Shown: positions 17,151-25,964, counted from the first letter of the stretch. The stretch is 53,474 nucleotides of DNA from Porticoccaceae bacterium UBA4026 (GCA_002382445.1 DGAQ01000004.1:41339-94812); one strand, 5' to 3'. Notes: a model not told the origin generated them from the sequence alone. Made by a program: numbers and translations.

Positions 17151-18170
17151 TTGCGCCATCTTTCCGCGGGAAGGCTAATCGCGATACTGGTAATTCTGTT
17201 GCCTGTTGTCGCGCTTTTGTCCATGACTGTGGGGACTGTAAGTATTTCTTGGATGGATACTCTGCATGCTGTCTTTGGAAATTCCTCCAATACTCAAATA
17301 GATACCATTCTGTTTGAGATTCGACTACCTAGGATCCTTCTAGCCATTTTTGTCGGTTCGGTATTGGCTACCACCGGTGCAGTGATGCAGGGGTTATTTC
17401 GTAATCCCTTAGCCGACCCCTCATTAATCGGCGTGTCCAGCGGCGCCTCTGTGGGCGCTAGTCTGATGATTGTGACTGCCGGTGGGTTTATTCAAGGCGG
17501 TGCTTTGGTAGGGCTCTCGCTAGTTTCGGTAGGAGCTTTTATTGGTGGTTTCACTGCGACTTTACTAGTCTATCGTCTGGCTACCTCAGGAGTGGGCACA
17601 TCCGTTACTACCATGTTATTAGCAGGTATTGCCATAGGCGCCTTAGCCGGCGCCTTGAATAGTTTGCTCAGCTATTTCTCTGATAATGATATGTTGCGCC
17701 AGATTAGCCTATGGCAAATGGGTAATCTCAGTGGCGCTAGCTGGTTAAAAGTTACCATTATGGGTCTGGTTGCCATGCTCTTGATGGGTTTATTTCCGCG
17801 TGATAGCAAGGCCCTAAATGCCTTATTATTGGGGGAGTCTGAGGCTCGTCATTTAGGTGTTAATGTGCAGCGGGTAAAGCGCCGACTAATTGTGCTCACT
17901 GCTTTGGGTGTCGGTGTTTCGGTAGCTGTTGCTGGATTGGTAGGGTTTGTTGGTTTGATTATGCCGCATATTATCCGTTTGATGATTGGGCCTGATCACC
18001 GGTGGCTAATTCCAGCTTCCGGATTAGCAGGGGCAATACTCCTTGTGGTTGCCGATAGCTTGGCACGCGTTGTTGTCATTCCCGCAGAATTACCCACAGG
18101 TATTCTCACTGCTATTTTAGGGGCTCCATTCTTTGTTGCGTTGTTATTACAACAGCGCAAGGATGTGTAG
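17151..18170 (+). CDS. btuC: Vitamin B12 ABC transporter permease BtuC
   Basis: This FecCD/BtuC-family inner-membrane permease has 339 residues, with about ten membrane helices and family motifs such as EIRLPRILLAIFVGSVLA, GAVMQGLFRNPLADP and VGLIMPHIIRLMIGPDHR. The frame is closed by the cobO TAA directly upstream, and the first usable codon is TTG at 17151. Starting at the next Met would delete part of the first helix, so a TTG start is likely. Substrate specificity is inferred from the riboswitch operon, since FecCD permeases also carry siderophores. Confidence 0.93.
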   Translation: MRHLSAGRLIAILVILLPVVALLSMTVGTVSISWMDTLHAVFGNSSNTQIDTILFEIRLPRILLAIFVGSVLATTGAVMQGLFRNPLADPSLIGVSSGASVGASLMIVTAGGFIQGGALVGLSLVSVGAFIGGFTATLLVYRLATSGVGTSVTTMLLAGIAIGALAGALNSLLSYFSDNDMLRQISLWQMGNLSGASWLKVTIMGLVAMLLMGLFPRDSKALNALLLGESEARHLGVNVQRVKRRLIVLTALGVGVSVAVAGLVGFVGLIMPHIIRLMIGPDHRWLIPASGLAGAILLVVADSLARVVVIPAELPTGILTAILGAPFFVALLLQQRKDV

Positions 18171-18173
18171 CTC

Positions 18174-18947
18174 ATGACTATGTTAGTTTGCGATATTTCA
18201 TTGCACTTATCGGGGTTCGATCTCCTGCGACATATCAGCCTTGAGGTTAAAGCGGGTAAAGTAACCGCGATTGTCGGGCCAAATGGTGCAGGTAAGTCGA
18301 GTTTGCTCAAAGTGCTGACTGGAGATATGTCGCCGACTAAAGGAGATGTCTACCTTAACAACCGCTTATTAAATCAATGGCCGCTATTGGAAAAGGCCCA
18401 GATGTTGGCGGTGCTTCCGCAACACACATTACTTAATTTTCCATTTACCGCTGATGAAGTCGTTGGTTTGGGGCGCATCCCTCACCAGACCGGCATCGCG
18501 AAAGATACCCAGATTATTGCTGAGGCGCTTGAGTTGGTGGACGCCAGCTATCTTCAGAGACGTTTTTATACGCAGATGTCTGGCGGTGAAAAGCAACGTG
18601 TGCAGTTGGCACGAGTGCTGGCGCAAATCTGGCAGCCTAGCCGTTTCGGTGAGCAGTTTTTAGTGCTTGACGAGCCGACCTCAGCCTTTGACCTTTCCCA
18701 CCAAAAACTCACCTTGGACATTGTCCGTCAGTTGGCTCAAAAGGGCGTTGGCGTTGTGATGGTGTTACATGATTTAAATCTTGCTGCACGCTGTGCTGAC
18801 AATTTGGTGGTCATTGATAGTGGTGTTATTGCGGCCCAAGGTAGCCCTGAAGAAGTACTGACAGAACCATTGATCGATCGGGTCTTTGGTGTGAAATCGA
18901 TTATCGCTGAACACCCGATCACAAAGCGACCTTTGGTGATTACCTAA
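18174..18947 (+). CDS. btuD: Vitamin B12 ABC transporter ATP-binding protein BtuD
   Basis: This is the ATPase subunit of the cobalamin importer. The 257-residue protein has Walker A GPNGAGKSS (35-43), signature MSGGEKQRVQLARVLAQ, and Walker B plus D-loop FLVLDEPTSAFD. It resembles the HmuV branch (heme-type importer ATPases), which is common for BtuCDF systems outside enterics. The start at 18174 has AAGGAT about 8 bases upstream. The stop TAA overlaps the btuF ATG by one base. Confidence 0.92.
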   Translation: MTMLVCDISLHLSGFDLLRHISLEVKAGKVTAIVGPNGAGKSSLLKVLTGDMSPTKGDVYLNNRLLNQWPLLEKAQMLAVLPQHTLLNFPFTADEVVGLGRIPHQTGIAKDTQIIAEALELVDASYLQRRFYTQMSGGEKQRVQLARVLAQIWQPSRFGEQFLVLDEPTSAFDLSHQKLTLDIVRQLAQKGVGVVMVLHDLNLAARCADNLVVIDSGVIAAQGSPEEVLTEPLIDRVFGVKSIIAEHPITKRPLVIT

Positions 18948-19816
18948 TGCGCGCACTGATTATTATTTTAGCTTGGTTGTCCCTGGCCGTTGAAGCCGAG
19001 ATTGTCGTATTTGATGACAATGGTCAGAAGGTTAACCTTAAGGAACCTGCAAAGCGCATTATTAGCCTTGCCCCCAATATTACCGAAGTTCTTTTTTACA
19101 TAGGTGCGGGTGAGCAAATAATAGGTGCTGATGAGTACAGTAACTACCCTAAAGCGGCAAAAAAAATTCCACGGGTGAGTAATTATGCGGCGGCTAACTA
19201 CGAGTTAATACTATCTTTAAAGCCAGATCTAGTGATTGCTTGGCAGTCGGGCAATGGTGATAAAGTTATTAACCCGTTGCGCAAGTTGGGTATTCCGGTG
19301 TTTGTAGTGGAAACCCAGAAAATTGATTCGATTCCGAGCTTATTCCGACGTTTTGGTGAGCTTAGTGGCCATCAAGATAAGGCCGAACAGCGGGCCGTAA
19401 AGTTTACTCAGCGTTTGAAAATCCTGCGTGCTGAGCAAGCTGGAAAGTCACTGGTTAGAACATTCTATCAAATATGGGATGAGCCGTTAATCACGTTAAA
19501 TGGTGAGCATATGGTTAGTGATATCATTCGCCTCTGTGGTGGAGTGAATGTTTTTGCAGAGGCTATTCCGCTGGTGCCGTACGTGAATATTGAATCGATT
19601 ATTGCGGCAGATCCCCAGGTGATAATTGCCGGTGGCAGCCAAGAAGATAAGCCTATGTGGTTTGAGAGTTGGCAGCAATGGGGTGGGATATCTGCGGTTC
19701 TTAAAAAGCAGATTTACTTGATTCCATCCGATCTTATGCAGCGCCATTCAGCACGAATTCTCGAGGGGGCAGAGTTGATGTGCGACCATCTAGATAGCGC
19801 GAGATTAAAGGGTTAG
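18947..19816 (+). CDS. btuF: Periplasmic cobalamin-binding protein BtuF
   Basis: This is the substrate-binding component of the BtuCDF importer. The 289-residue protein has a short signal peptide (cleavage probably after AVEA, residue 17) and BtuF/FecB features: KRIISLAPNITEVLF, YPKAAKKIPRVSNY, LILSLKPDLVIAW and a C-terminal DLMQRHSARILEGAELM. It is translationally coupled to btuD and is the last gene of the riboswitch operon. A terminator lies 48 bases downstream. Confidence 0.92.
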   Translation: MRALIIILAWLSLAVEAEIVVFDDNGQKVNLKEPAKRIISLAPNITEVLFYIGAGEQIIGADEYSNYPKAAKKIPRVSNYAAANYELILSLKPDLVIAWQSGNGDKVINPLRKLGIPVFVVETQKIDSIPSLFRRFGELSGHQDKAEQRAVKFTQRLKILRAEQAGKSLVRTFYQIWDEPLITLNGEHMVSDIIRLCGGVNVFAEAIPLVPYVNIESIIAADPQVIIAGGSQEDKPMWFESWQQWGGISAVLKKQIYLIPSDLMQRHSARILEGAELMCDHLDSARLKG

Positions 19817-19856
19817 ATATATCTAAAAAATCATAGGCGCCAAATTTATTCAAGAA

Positions 19857-19894
19857 ATAAAAAAGCCGCTGAAAGTATCAGCGGCTTAATGCTT
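19857..19894. terminator. Bidirectional rho-independent terminator between btuF and amt
   Basis: AGCCGCTGA (19864-19872) pairs with TCAGCGGCT (19878-19886) around a 5-base loop. On the minus strand the stem is followed by a run of six Ts, an excellent terminator for amt. On the plus strand it is followed by TAATGCTTTT, so it probably also ends the btu operon. Confidence 0.85.
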
Positions 19895-19968
19895 TTGCGC
19901 ACTCTGCATATTATTTTAATTAAAACAGTCCTGTGCCAGCTTGTTTCTGTACAATAATTATCTTCTTA

Positions 19969-21279
19969 TTATAGATCGTAGCCCCTCTCATCGTGCTCAA
20001 CGAGATCTAGACCTCTAACCTCGCTTTCATCGTCGATACGCAATACTAACATTTTATCGACCAGTTTCAATAGGATATAAGTGATTACTGCTGTGTAGGT
20101 TGCGGTGGCAATAATTCCTATCATCTGAACCGATACTTGACTAAGCATGTCCATACCTTCGTTATAACCTTGGCCGCTGAATACGCCGAGCGCGTCAGAG
20201 GCAAAAACACCTGCGAGAAAAGTGCCTAGCATGCCACCGACCCCGTGCACGGGAAACACGTCTAAAGAATCATCAATCTTGAAGCGTTGCTTGATAGCCT
20301 GTGTGGCATAGTAGCAAATAATACCCGCACTAAAGCCGATGACTAAGGCTCCCCCGGGTCCGACAAAACCTGATGCGGGAGTAATAGTACCCAGACCTGC
20401 CACCATGCCGGTAACGATACCTAGAACCGATGGTTTGCCATGCTTGGTCCATTCCATCATCATCCATGCAAGTGAGCCTGCTGCAGCGGAAATGTGAGTT
20501 ACTAGCATTGCCATGCCGGCATCGCCATTTGCGGCTAGCGCAGAACCGCCGTTAAAACCGAACCAGCCAACCCATAACATGCCGGCACCAGTGACAGTCA
20601 TCGTCAGATTGTGGGGAGGCATTGCTTTAGTAGGAAAACCTTTTCGATTACCAAGCACTAGCGCGGCGACTAGGGCGCCGACCCCTGCGGTAATGTGCAC
20701 TACAGTTCCGCCAGCAAAATCTAGCAATCCCATTTCTCCTAGCCAGCCGCCGCCCCATACCCAGTGGGTGATCGGTGCATAGACTAGGACTAGCCATAGG
20801 CCGCTGAAAAGTAGCATGGCGCTAAAGCGCATACGCTCAGCGAAGGCGCCAACGATAAGAGCGGGCGTAATAATGGCGAAAGTCATTTGAAACATAGCAA
20901 AGACCGATTCAGGGATATCGCCAGTCATGCTATCTTCGGTTAAATTAGCAAGGAAGATATTATCCAAATTACCTATGTAGGCATTCATGGAGCCGCCATT
21001 ACCAAAGGCGAGACTGTAACCAAAAGCGAACCAAATAATCGAAGCTAAACAGGTTATGGCAAAACACTGCATTAACACAGAAAGAACATTTTTAGATCGG
21101 ACCAAGCCACCATAGAAAAGTGATAAGCCGGGAATGGTCATAAACAGCACGAGGGCTGTGGATGTCAGAATCCACGACGTGTTTGCCGCATTTAAATCAT
21201 CGGCAAATGCTTGTGTGGACTGAAGAGTAGCTATTACTGCAAGCATGGCTACTCTGAGCCATCGGTTGTTTGAATCCAT
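19969..21279 (-). CDS. amt: Ammonium transporter Amt
   Basis: This ammonium channel of the inner membrane has 436 residues, with a cleavable-looking signal sequence (to about ATQAFA, residue 26) followed by about eleven membrane helices. Both pore histidine segments are present (GGTVVHITAGVGALVAAL and FPVHGVGGMLG), along with DNIFLANL and GFVGPGGALVIGF. No glnK/P-II gene is adjacent, although glnK-amtB pairs are the rule in many proteobacteria. An NtrC-type palindrome 21-35 bases upstream of the start points to nitrogen control. Confidence 0.95.
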   Translation of the reverse strand: MDSNNRWLRVAMLAVIATLQSTQAFADDLNAANTSWILTSTALVLFMTIPGLSLFYGGLVRSKNVLSVLMQCFAITCLASIIWFAFGYSLAFGNGGSMNAYIGNLDNIFLANLTEDSMTGDIPESVFAMFQMTFAIITPALIVGAFAERMRFSAMLLFSGLWLVLVYAPITHWVWGGGWLGEMGLLDFAGGTVVHITAGVGALVAALVLGNRKGFPTKAMPPHNLTMTVTGAGMLWVGWFGFNGGSALAANGDAGMAMLVTHISAAAGSLAWMMMEWTKHGKPSVLGIVTGMVAGLGTITPASGFVGPGGALVIGFSAGIICYYATQAIKQRFKIDDSLDVFPVHGVGGMLGTFLAGVFASDALGVFSGQGYNEGMDMLSQVSVQMIGIIATATYTAVITYILLKLVDKMLVLRIDDESEVRGLDLVEHDERGYDL

Positions 21280-21299
21280 AATTTTCCCCTAAAATGATG

Positions 21300-21314
21300 G
21301 CACCAAAATGGTGC
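21300..21314 (-). promoter_or_regulatory. NtrC-type binding site upstream of amt
   Basis: GCACC-AAAAT-GGTGC is a perfect match to the NtrC operator pattern (GCACC, five bases, GGTGC). A half-site GCACC follows at 21341-21345. I found no convincing sigma-54 -24/-12 element on the amt strand. The main site is only about 21 bases before the start codon, closer than an ordinary enhancer. Confidence 0.6.
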
Positions 21315-21447
21315 AAATTATCGTTGTCATTGAATTTTTTGCACCATGATATAGCTGTTATATCCAGATCTAGTGCTTAAATCCGCCTTGAGATAAAAAT
21401 AAAGCAATATTTGTACCGTTATTGATTGCACGCACTAAATTAATGCA

Positions 21448-21475
21448 TTGGCGCCAGTTTCTGACCTAATATAAT
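21448..21475 (+). promoter_or_regulatory. Possible sigma-70 promoter for the SPOR-like gene
   Basis: TTGGCG (21448-21453), then 16 bases, then a perfect TATAAT (21470-21475). This would give a leader of about 160 bases before the gene at 21642. Apart from this and the NtrC-type site, I see nothing else in the 362-base amt/SPOR intergenic region. Confidence 0.45.
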
Positions 21476-21641
21476 CATCACTACTAGCTACCGGAAGGGC
21501 TAAAGATTTATCAAGTTCGATATGGTCTGATTAACAGCAATCACTTTAATAATAGTGAGAGTAGGCCTTTTATTTTGAAGTTGAGGTAATATAGATTTCA
21601 TCTAACCCTCTTATGGCATCTGGTTAATATGGAGTTCACCC

Positions 21642-22199
21642 ATGCGTAGGCAATCAATTTTTGTCACAATATTGCTAATATTCTATGCGTCAGAGGTTTT
21701 TCCGGCCGATATTGCTTGGGCTTGTCAGCGAGAGCCAGAAGATAAAATTATTTGGAGTTGTGTTGCTGACAGTTCGCAATCGGTTGAGCCTAAAGCGGCA
21801 TCCAAAGAGCCAGCATTAAGTTTAGAGGAACCATTATTGGCAATTGATTTTGGGGAGACAGGTCAAGATTACTCACCTGCATCTAAACCATCAGCAAGAA
21901 ATGTCGCCTTATCAGTATGGTTGGACAATATCCCTAGGCAGAACCACCTTATCCAATTTGGTGCTTTTCAGAGTTTAGCTAATGCTGCTTTATTATTGGA
22001 GGACTCTCCATTAAGTCAGGAACTGAGAATTGTCCCTGTGCGATCTAAAGGAACGATTACCTATATTGTGCTCAGCGAGACATCCTTTATGCACGAAGAG
22101 GGTATGGCGGTAGCAAAAAGCTTTTTTTATAATGATACTGAGGTTAGCTTTTGGCTACGCACACCGCAGTCTTTAGCTGAACTCGTGATTCTTGATTGA
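21642..22199 (+). CDS. Exported SPOR-like hypothetical protein
   Basis: The 185-residue product starts with a signal peptide (MRRQSIFVTILLIFYASEVF, cleavage probably after PA at 22). A low-complexity linker (about 40-85) follows, then a region that looks like a diverged SPOR domain: HLIQFGAFQSLANAALLLED, IVPVRSKGTITYIVLSE, EGMAVAKSFF, FWLRTPQSL. SPOR domains bind denuded glycan strands at the septum. That function is only suggested here by pattern. The start has a GGAG about 9 bases upstream (TATGGAGTTCACCC). Confidence 0.55.
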   Translation: MRRQSIFVTILLIFYASEVFPADIAWACQREPEDKIIWSCVADSSQSVEPKAASKEPALSLEEPLLAIDFGETGQDYSPASKPSARNVALSVWLDNIPRQNHLIQFGAFQSLANAALLLEDSPLSQELRIVPVRSKGTITYIVLSETSFMHEEGMAVAKSFFYNDTEVSFWLRTPQSLAELVILD

Positions 22200-22271
22200 A
22201 TCAATGCAAGTAAATTCGTTTAATCAGCCAGAAACAACTGTATTGGTTATGACATAGGAAAAGTTACTCCG

Positions 22272-22730
22272 ATGAGTGTTTCTCAGATTAATTATGAGCG
22301 TCTTGGTCAGCAACTTTCCGGCTTAATAAGTGATGAGGGCGATCAAATCGCTAATTTGGCAAATTGTGCTGCGCTACTGTGGTTGGAAATACATGACGTA
22401 AATTGGATTGGATTCTATTTAGTCAAAGAGGATCAATTAGTTCTTGGCCCTTTTCAAGGGAAGCCAGCATGCAGCAGAATACCGTTTGGGAAAGGAGTCT
22501 GTGGAACCGCAGCGGCGATGAAAGCAACAATTTTAGTCGCTGATGTCCATCAATTCCCCGGGCACATCGCCTGTGACCAAGCGTCTAATTCTGAAATAGT
22601 GGTGCCGGTGATTGTCGGTGGTGAGCTAATCGGTGTTTTAGATATAGATAGCCCCCAGATAGATCGCTTTGCTCATCATGATCAGGAAGGGTTAGAGAAC
22701 TTAGTTAAAATCTTAGTTTCACACCTTTAA
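22272..22730 (+). CDS. msrC: Free methionine-(R)-sulfoxide reductase (GAF domain)
   Basis: This enzyme reduces free methionine-(R)-sulfoxide with thioredoxin. The 152-residue GAF-domain protein has the three family cysteines C67, C77 and C101. Their spacing (10 and 24 residues) equals that of the E. coli enzyme (C84, C94, C118). Other motifs are NWIGFYLV, GPFQGKPACSRIPFGKGVC and GVLDIDSP. It stands between two unrelated genes of unknown role. Confidence 0.92.
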   Translation: MSVSQINYERLGQQLSGLISDEGDQIANLANCAALLWLEIHDVNWIGFYLVKEDQLVLGPFQGKPACSRIPFGKGVCGTAAAMKATILVADVHQFPGHIACDQASNSEIVVPVIVGGELIGVLDIDSPQIDRFAHHDQEGLENLVKILVSHL

Positions 22731-22789
22731 TTGCTTGTTACACTATTGATCAAGACCTTCAATATAGCGTAAAAAATACGGAGCTAAGA

Positions 22790-23638
22790 ATGGAATCTAC
22801 TTATTCATCAAAGCCGGCGATGCTATACAACGCTTTTAAGTACACTGTTTATGCGTTACTGACGTTCAACGTAGCTTTATTTTTTCAAGAAGAGCTGCTG
22901 GCCACTGAGCAAACCTTCAGTCAGGGCATTAATTGGGTTGATGTTATTCAAGGTTTCGCGGCCACCATTGATACAGCAGCCTGGCTTTTATTGTTGCTGT
23001 TGTTCGAGTTGGAAACCTCAGTTTTAGCAGATGACACATTACGCAAACCCAATATAAAAGTAACCTTTATCGGCCTACGAGTGTTTAGCTATGGTTTTGT
23101 TGGCTATGCCCTTTATGGTTACTTCAATAAAATGCTCCTAACTTACAATATCTCTCCCTTTGTTGTTGATGATCTTTGCTCAATGATGGGGCAGGGCTAT
23201 GCCAGCATAGTCAGCCTTGATGAATACCCGCTGCTAGATACGGATAGTTGTGCAGTTTTGGCCGATCAGGCGCTCTTTAAACTCAATGGTCAGCAGGTAT
23301 TGGGTAATACCTCTGACTGGGTTGATATCCAATGGTTGGCCTGGTTGGATGTGATTAACGCTGCAACCTGGGTGACGATCGTGGTAATTTTGGAAATGGA
23401 TCTCTGGCTGCAGCTGCGGGGGCGTCTGCAAGGTAGCCTTGTCTCAGTAAGCAAGATAATCAAGATGGTTCTATACAGCATACTGTTGGTTGCGGCAGCC
23501 TATTGGGGGTTGCTGGGTGACTTTCTTGATTTTTGGGATGCCTTTATGTGGCTGGTTGCATTTGTATTTGTCGAAATGAATTTACTGCATTGGCAGTCAG
23601 AAACGAGTGAAGTAATCGCTGAGAGCGTCGTTAATTAG
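22790..23638 (+). CDS. Hypothetical multi-pass membrane protein
   Basis: This 282-residue protein has about five hydrophobic segments (roughly 17-34, 60-78, 98-118, 185-205 and 230-265). It is rich in W, L, D and E within or near the membrane, and two cysteines in the central loop (DDLCSMMG and TDSCAVLAD) could form a disulfide. I recognise no family. The start at 22790 is preceded by GGAG at 22780-22783. Its 3' end overlaps the convergent thioesterase gene by 8 bases. Confidence 0.7.
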   Translation: MESTYSSKPAMLYNAFKYTVYALLTFNVALFFQEELLATEQTFSQGINWVDVIQGFAATIDTAAWLLLLLLFELETSVLADDTLRKPNIKVTFIGLRVFSYGFVGYALYGYFNKMLLTYNISPFVVDDLCSMMGQGYASIVSLDEYPLLDTDSCAVLADQALFKLNGQQVLGNTSDWVDIQWLAWLDVINAATWVTIVVILEMDLWLQLRGRLQGSLVSVSKIIKMVLYSILLVAAAYWGLLGDFLDFWDAFMWLVAFVFVEMNLLHWQSETSEVIAESVVN

Positions 23639-24059
23639 GGACTATTGCCAGAATTAGTTTCGAGATGCAGGTCAGCTTACCTTGATCATTGGTCAGTCGA
23701 ATTTCCCAGACATGGGAACGCCTGCCTAAATGAATCGGTCGTGCTGTGCCCCAAACCAGGCCGGCGGAGACGGGACGCAAATGGGTTGCGCTGACTTCCT
23801 GACCGAGACATCGGGTGGAGGCCATATCAATAACATGGGCTCCAGCAATGCTGCCAAGAGTTTCTGCTAAGACTACATTAGCGCCACCATGAACAATTCC
23901 ATAGGGTTGAAAGGTTCTAGCATCAGCAGGCATTGTGCCACTTAGATAATCATCTCCGACCTCGGTAATTTGAATGCCGAGACCCTCGGAAATAGTACCC
24001 TTATTCATAGAGCCGTTGATTAATTCAAGGTCAGGCTTCTGGTGCCAAATACTGCTCAT
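23631..24059 (-). CDS. Hotdog-fold thioesterase (PaaI/YdiI-like)
   Basis: This 142-residue single-domain acyl-CoA thioesterase has the PaaI/MenI pattern GIVHGGANVVLAETLGSIAG, with the HGG segment and a catalytic-type glutamate, and a core strand that ends LGRRSHVWEIRLTN. The substrate cannot be told from the sequence; aromatic or quinone-precursor acyl-CoAs are typical. It lies 25 bases downstream of ettA on the same strand and may be co-transcribed. Confidence 0.88.
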   Translation of the reverse strand: MSSIWHQKPDLELINGSMNKGTISEGLGIQITEVGDDYLSGTMPADARTFQPYGIVHGGANVVLAETLGSIAGAHVIDMASTRCLGQEVSATHLRPVSAGLVWGTARPIHLGRRSHVWEIRLTNDQGKLTCISKLILAIVPN

Positions 24060-24084
24060 TTATAGTCCTTTCTATTCTTTGCGA

Positions 24085-25749
24085 TTAGCTTTTCAGTCGC
24101 TTGTGTTTGACTCTTGTGGGTTGAGCGTTATCGCCCTTTCGCTTAATAAAGTCCTCATGGTATTCGCTATAACCACCTTCGAAGAGAACGATTTCACTGT
24201 TGTCTTCGTAAGCCAAAGTGTGAGTGGCAATGCGATCTAAAAACCAGCGATCGTGAGAAATAACCAGTACACAGCCCGGGAAAGACAGGATTGCTTCTTC
24301 TAGTGCACGCAACGTTTCTATATCAAGGTCATTAGATGGCTCATCTAGAAGTAAGACGTTAGCCCCTTGTTTCAAGGTGTTAGCTAGATGCAAGCGGCCG
24401 CGTTCACCACCGGATAACTGGCCGACACGCTTTTGCTGATCTGATCCTCTAAAGTTAAAGCGGCCAGCATAGGCTCTTGAAGAAACTTCATAGTTACCAA
24501 TCCTTAAAATATCGTGACCCCCTGATATAGCCTCCCACACCGTATGACTGTCATCAAGAGAATCGCGGCTTTGTTCTACGTAGGCAACCTTTACTGATTC
24601 CCCTAGCGTTATGGAGCCGCTATCAGGCTTTTCAGTTCCAGCGATCATTCTAAATAAGGTCGATTTACCTGCACCATTACCCCCAATAATCCCGACGACT
24701 GCGCCTTTAGGAATGGATAATGAAAGTTCATCGATGAGTAGTTCTTGACCAAACCCTTTACTGACCTTATCCAGGACAATGACTTTGTCGCCTAGACGCT
24801 CGCCAGGGGCGATATAAATTTCGTTGGTTTCGTTGCGTGATTGAAATTCTTGAGAGTTCAGTTCGTCAAATCGCGCGATTCGCGCTTTGTTCTTCGCTTG
24901 CCGACCTTTTGGGTTTTGTCTAACCCACTCTAATTCTTGTTTAATTGCTTTTTGGCGTGAGACCTCTTGTTTAGACTCTGTCTGTAAACGTCTATTTTTC
25001 CCCTCCAGCCAGGCCGAATAATTACCTTCGTAGGGAATCCCGTGACCACGGTCAAGTTCCAATATCCAACCGGCAACATTATCCAAAAAGTATCTATCGT
25101 GTGTTACAGCTACAACAGTACCGGAATACTCTTCCAAAAACTTCTCCAACCAAAACACGGAGTCTGCATCCAAGTGGTTAGTTGGCTCATCAAGCAATAG
25201 CATGTCGGGACGAGAAAGAAGTAGCCTGCAGAGGGCAACTCGTCGTTTTTCGCCACCTGATAGGGAGGTAACATCAGCATCCCAAGGGGGTAATCTGAGA
25301 GCATCCGCCGCTATATCAAGAGAGTGATCAAGGTTGTGAGCATCCCAAGATTCGATGATAGCCTCAAGTTCGCCCTGTTTTTTGGCTAAAAGCTCAAAAT
25401 CGGCATCCGGTTCTGCATAATCTAAATAGACTTGATCTAGGTCTTTCAGGGCATCAACGGCCTCCCTTATGCCGTCTTCAACGTTTCCGCGTACGTCTTT
25501 CTCTGGGTCAAGTAGAGGCTCTTGGGCCAAATAACCAATCTTAATGCCTGGCATGGGCCGTGCTTCGCCTTGTATATCGGTATCGAGCGCCGCCATTATT
25601 TTTAGTAGGGTCGATTTCCCAGAGCCATTAAGTCCTAATACACCAATTTTAGCGCCCGGGAAGAAGGACAAAGAAATATTCTTAAGGATTTCCCGCTTGG
25701 GCGGAACGATTTTGCTCACCCGATTCATTGTAAAAACGTATTGTGCCAT
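24085..25749 (-). CDS. ettA: Energy-dependent translational throttle protein EttA
   Basis: This ABC-F protein binds the ribosomal E site and gates entry into elongation according to the ATP/ADP ratio. The 554-residue length is essentially that of E. coli EttA (555). Two ATPase domains are seen: GLNGSGKST with LSGGEKRRVALCRLLLSRPD, and GGNGAGKST with LSGGERGRLHLANTL. Both have LLDEP(T/S)N, and a basic P-site tRNA interaction linker lies between them (RQAKNKARIARFDEL). The start MAQYVFTMNRVSK is typical. Confidence 0.96.
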   Translation of the reverse strand: MAQYVFTMNRVSKIVPPKREILKNISLSFFPGAKIGVLGLNGSGKSTLLKIMAALDTDIQGEARPMPGIKIGYLAQEPLLDPEKDVRGNVEDGIREAVDALKDLDQVYLDYAEPDADFELLAKKQGELEAIIESWDAHNLDHSLDIAADALRLPPWDADVTSLSGGEKRRVALCRLLLSRPDMLLLDEPTNHLDADSVFWLEKFLEEYSGTVVAVTHDRYFLDNVAGWILELDRGHGIPYEGNYSAWLEGKNRRLQTESKQEVSRQKAIKQELEWVRQNPKGRQAKNKARIARFDELNSQEFQSRNETNEIYIAPGERLGDKVIVLDKVSKGFGQELLIDELSLSIPKGAVVGIIGGNGAGKSTLFRMIAGTEKPDSGSITLGESVKVAYVEQSRDSLDDSHTVWEAISGGHDILRIGNYEVSSRAYAGRFNFRGSDQQKRVGQLSGGERGRLHLANTLKQGANVLLLDEPSNDLDIETLRALEEAILSFPGCVLVISHDRWFLDRIATHTLAYEDNSEIVLFEGGYSEYHEDFIKRKGDNAQPTRVKHKRLKS

Positions 25750-25934
25750 GGGTTATTTTTGACTCGTTGTAGGGGGTGAAATCTAACAGTAGAGTATGGT
25801 CTGTTGGGGCGATGACCGACCATTCTACCGGAAACCGAGTGCTCTGAGAATCGGATCTTATAAAAAAAGTTCTAAAAACAATTGAAAAATATGTGTATAT
25901 GAGTAGAAATCAATGTATTACAGTGTTTCATTTT

Positions 25935-25964
25935 TTGCTCGGAACGTGATATGTTCCATATGTT
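25935..25964 (+). promoter_or_regulatory. Possible promoter with embedded palindrome before the first small hydrophobic protein gene
   Basis: TTGCTC (25935-25940) and TATGTT (25959-25964), spaced by 18 bases, flank an inverted repeat GGAAC-N7-GTTCC (25941-25957), as if an operator filled the spacer. The surrounding 25860-26029 stretch is very AT-rich. Promoter matches are weak (-10 is 4 of 6). The palindrome itself is exact. Confidence 0.35.

Noticed and set aside
21280..21641. Sigma-54 promoter for amt
   Set aside because: No GG-N10-GC element of acceptable quality on the amt strand, despite the NtrC-type palindrome.
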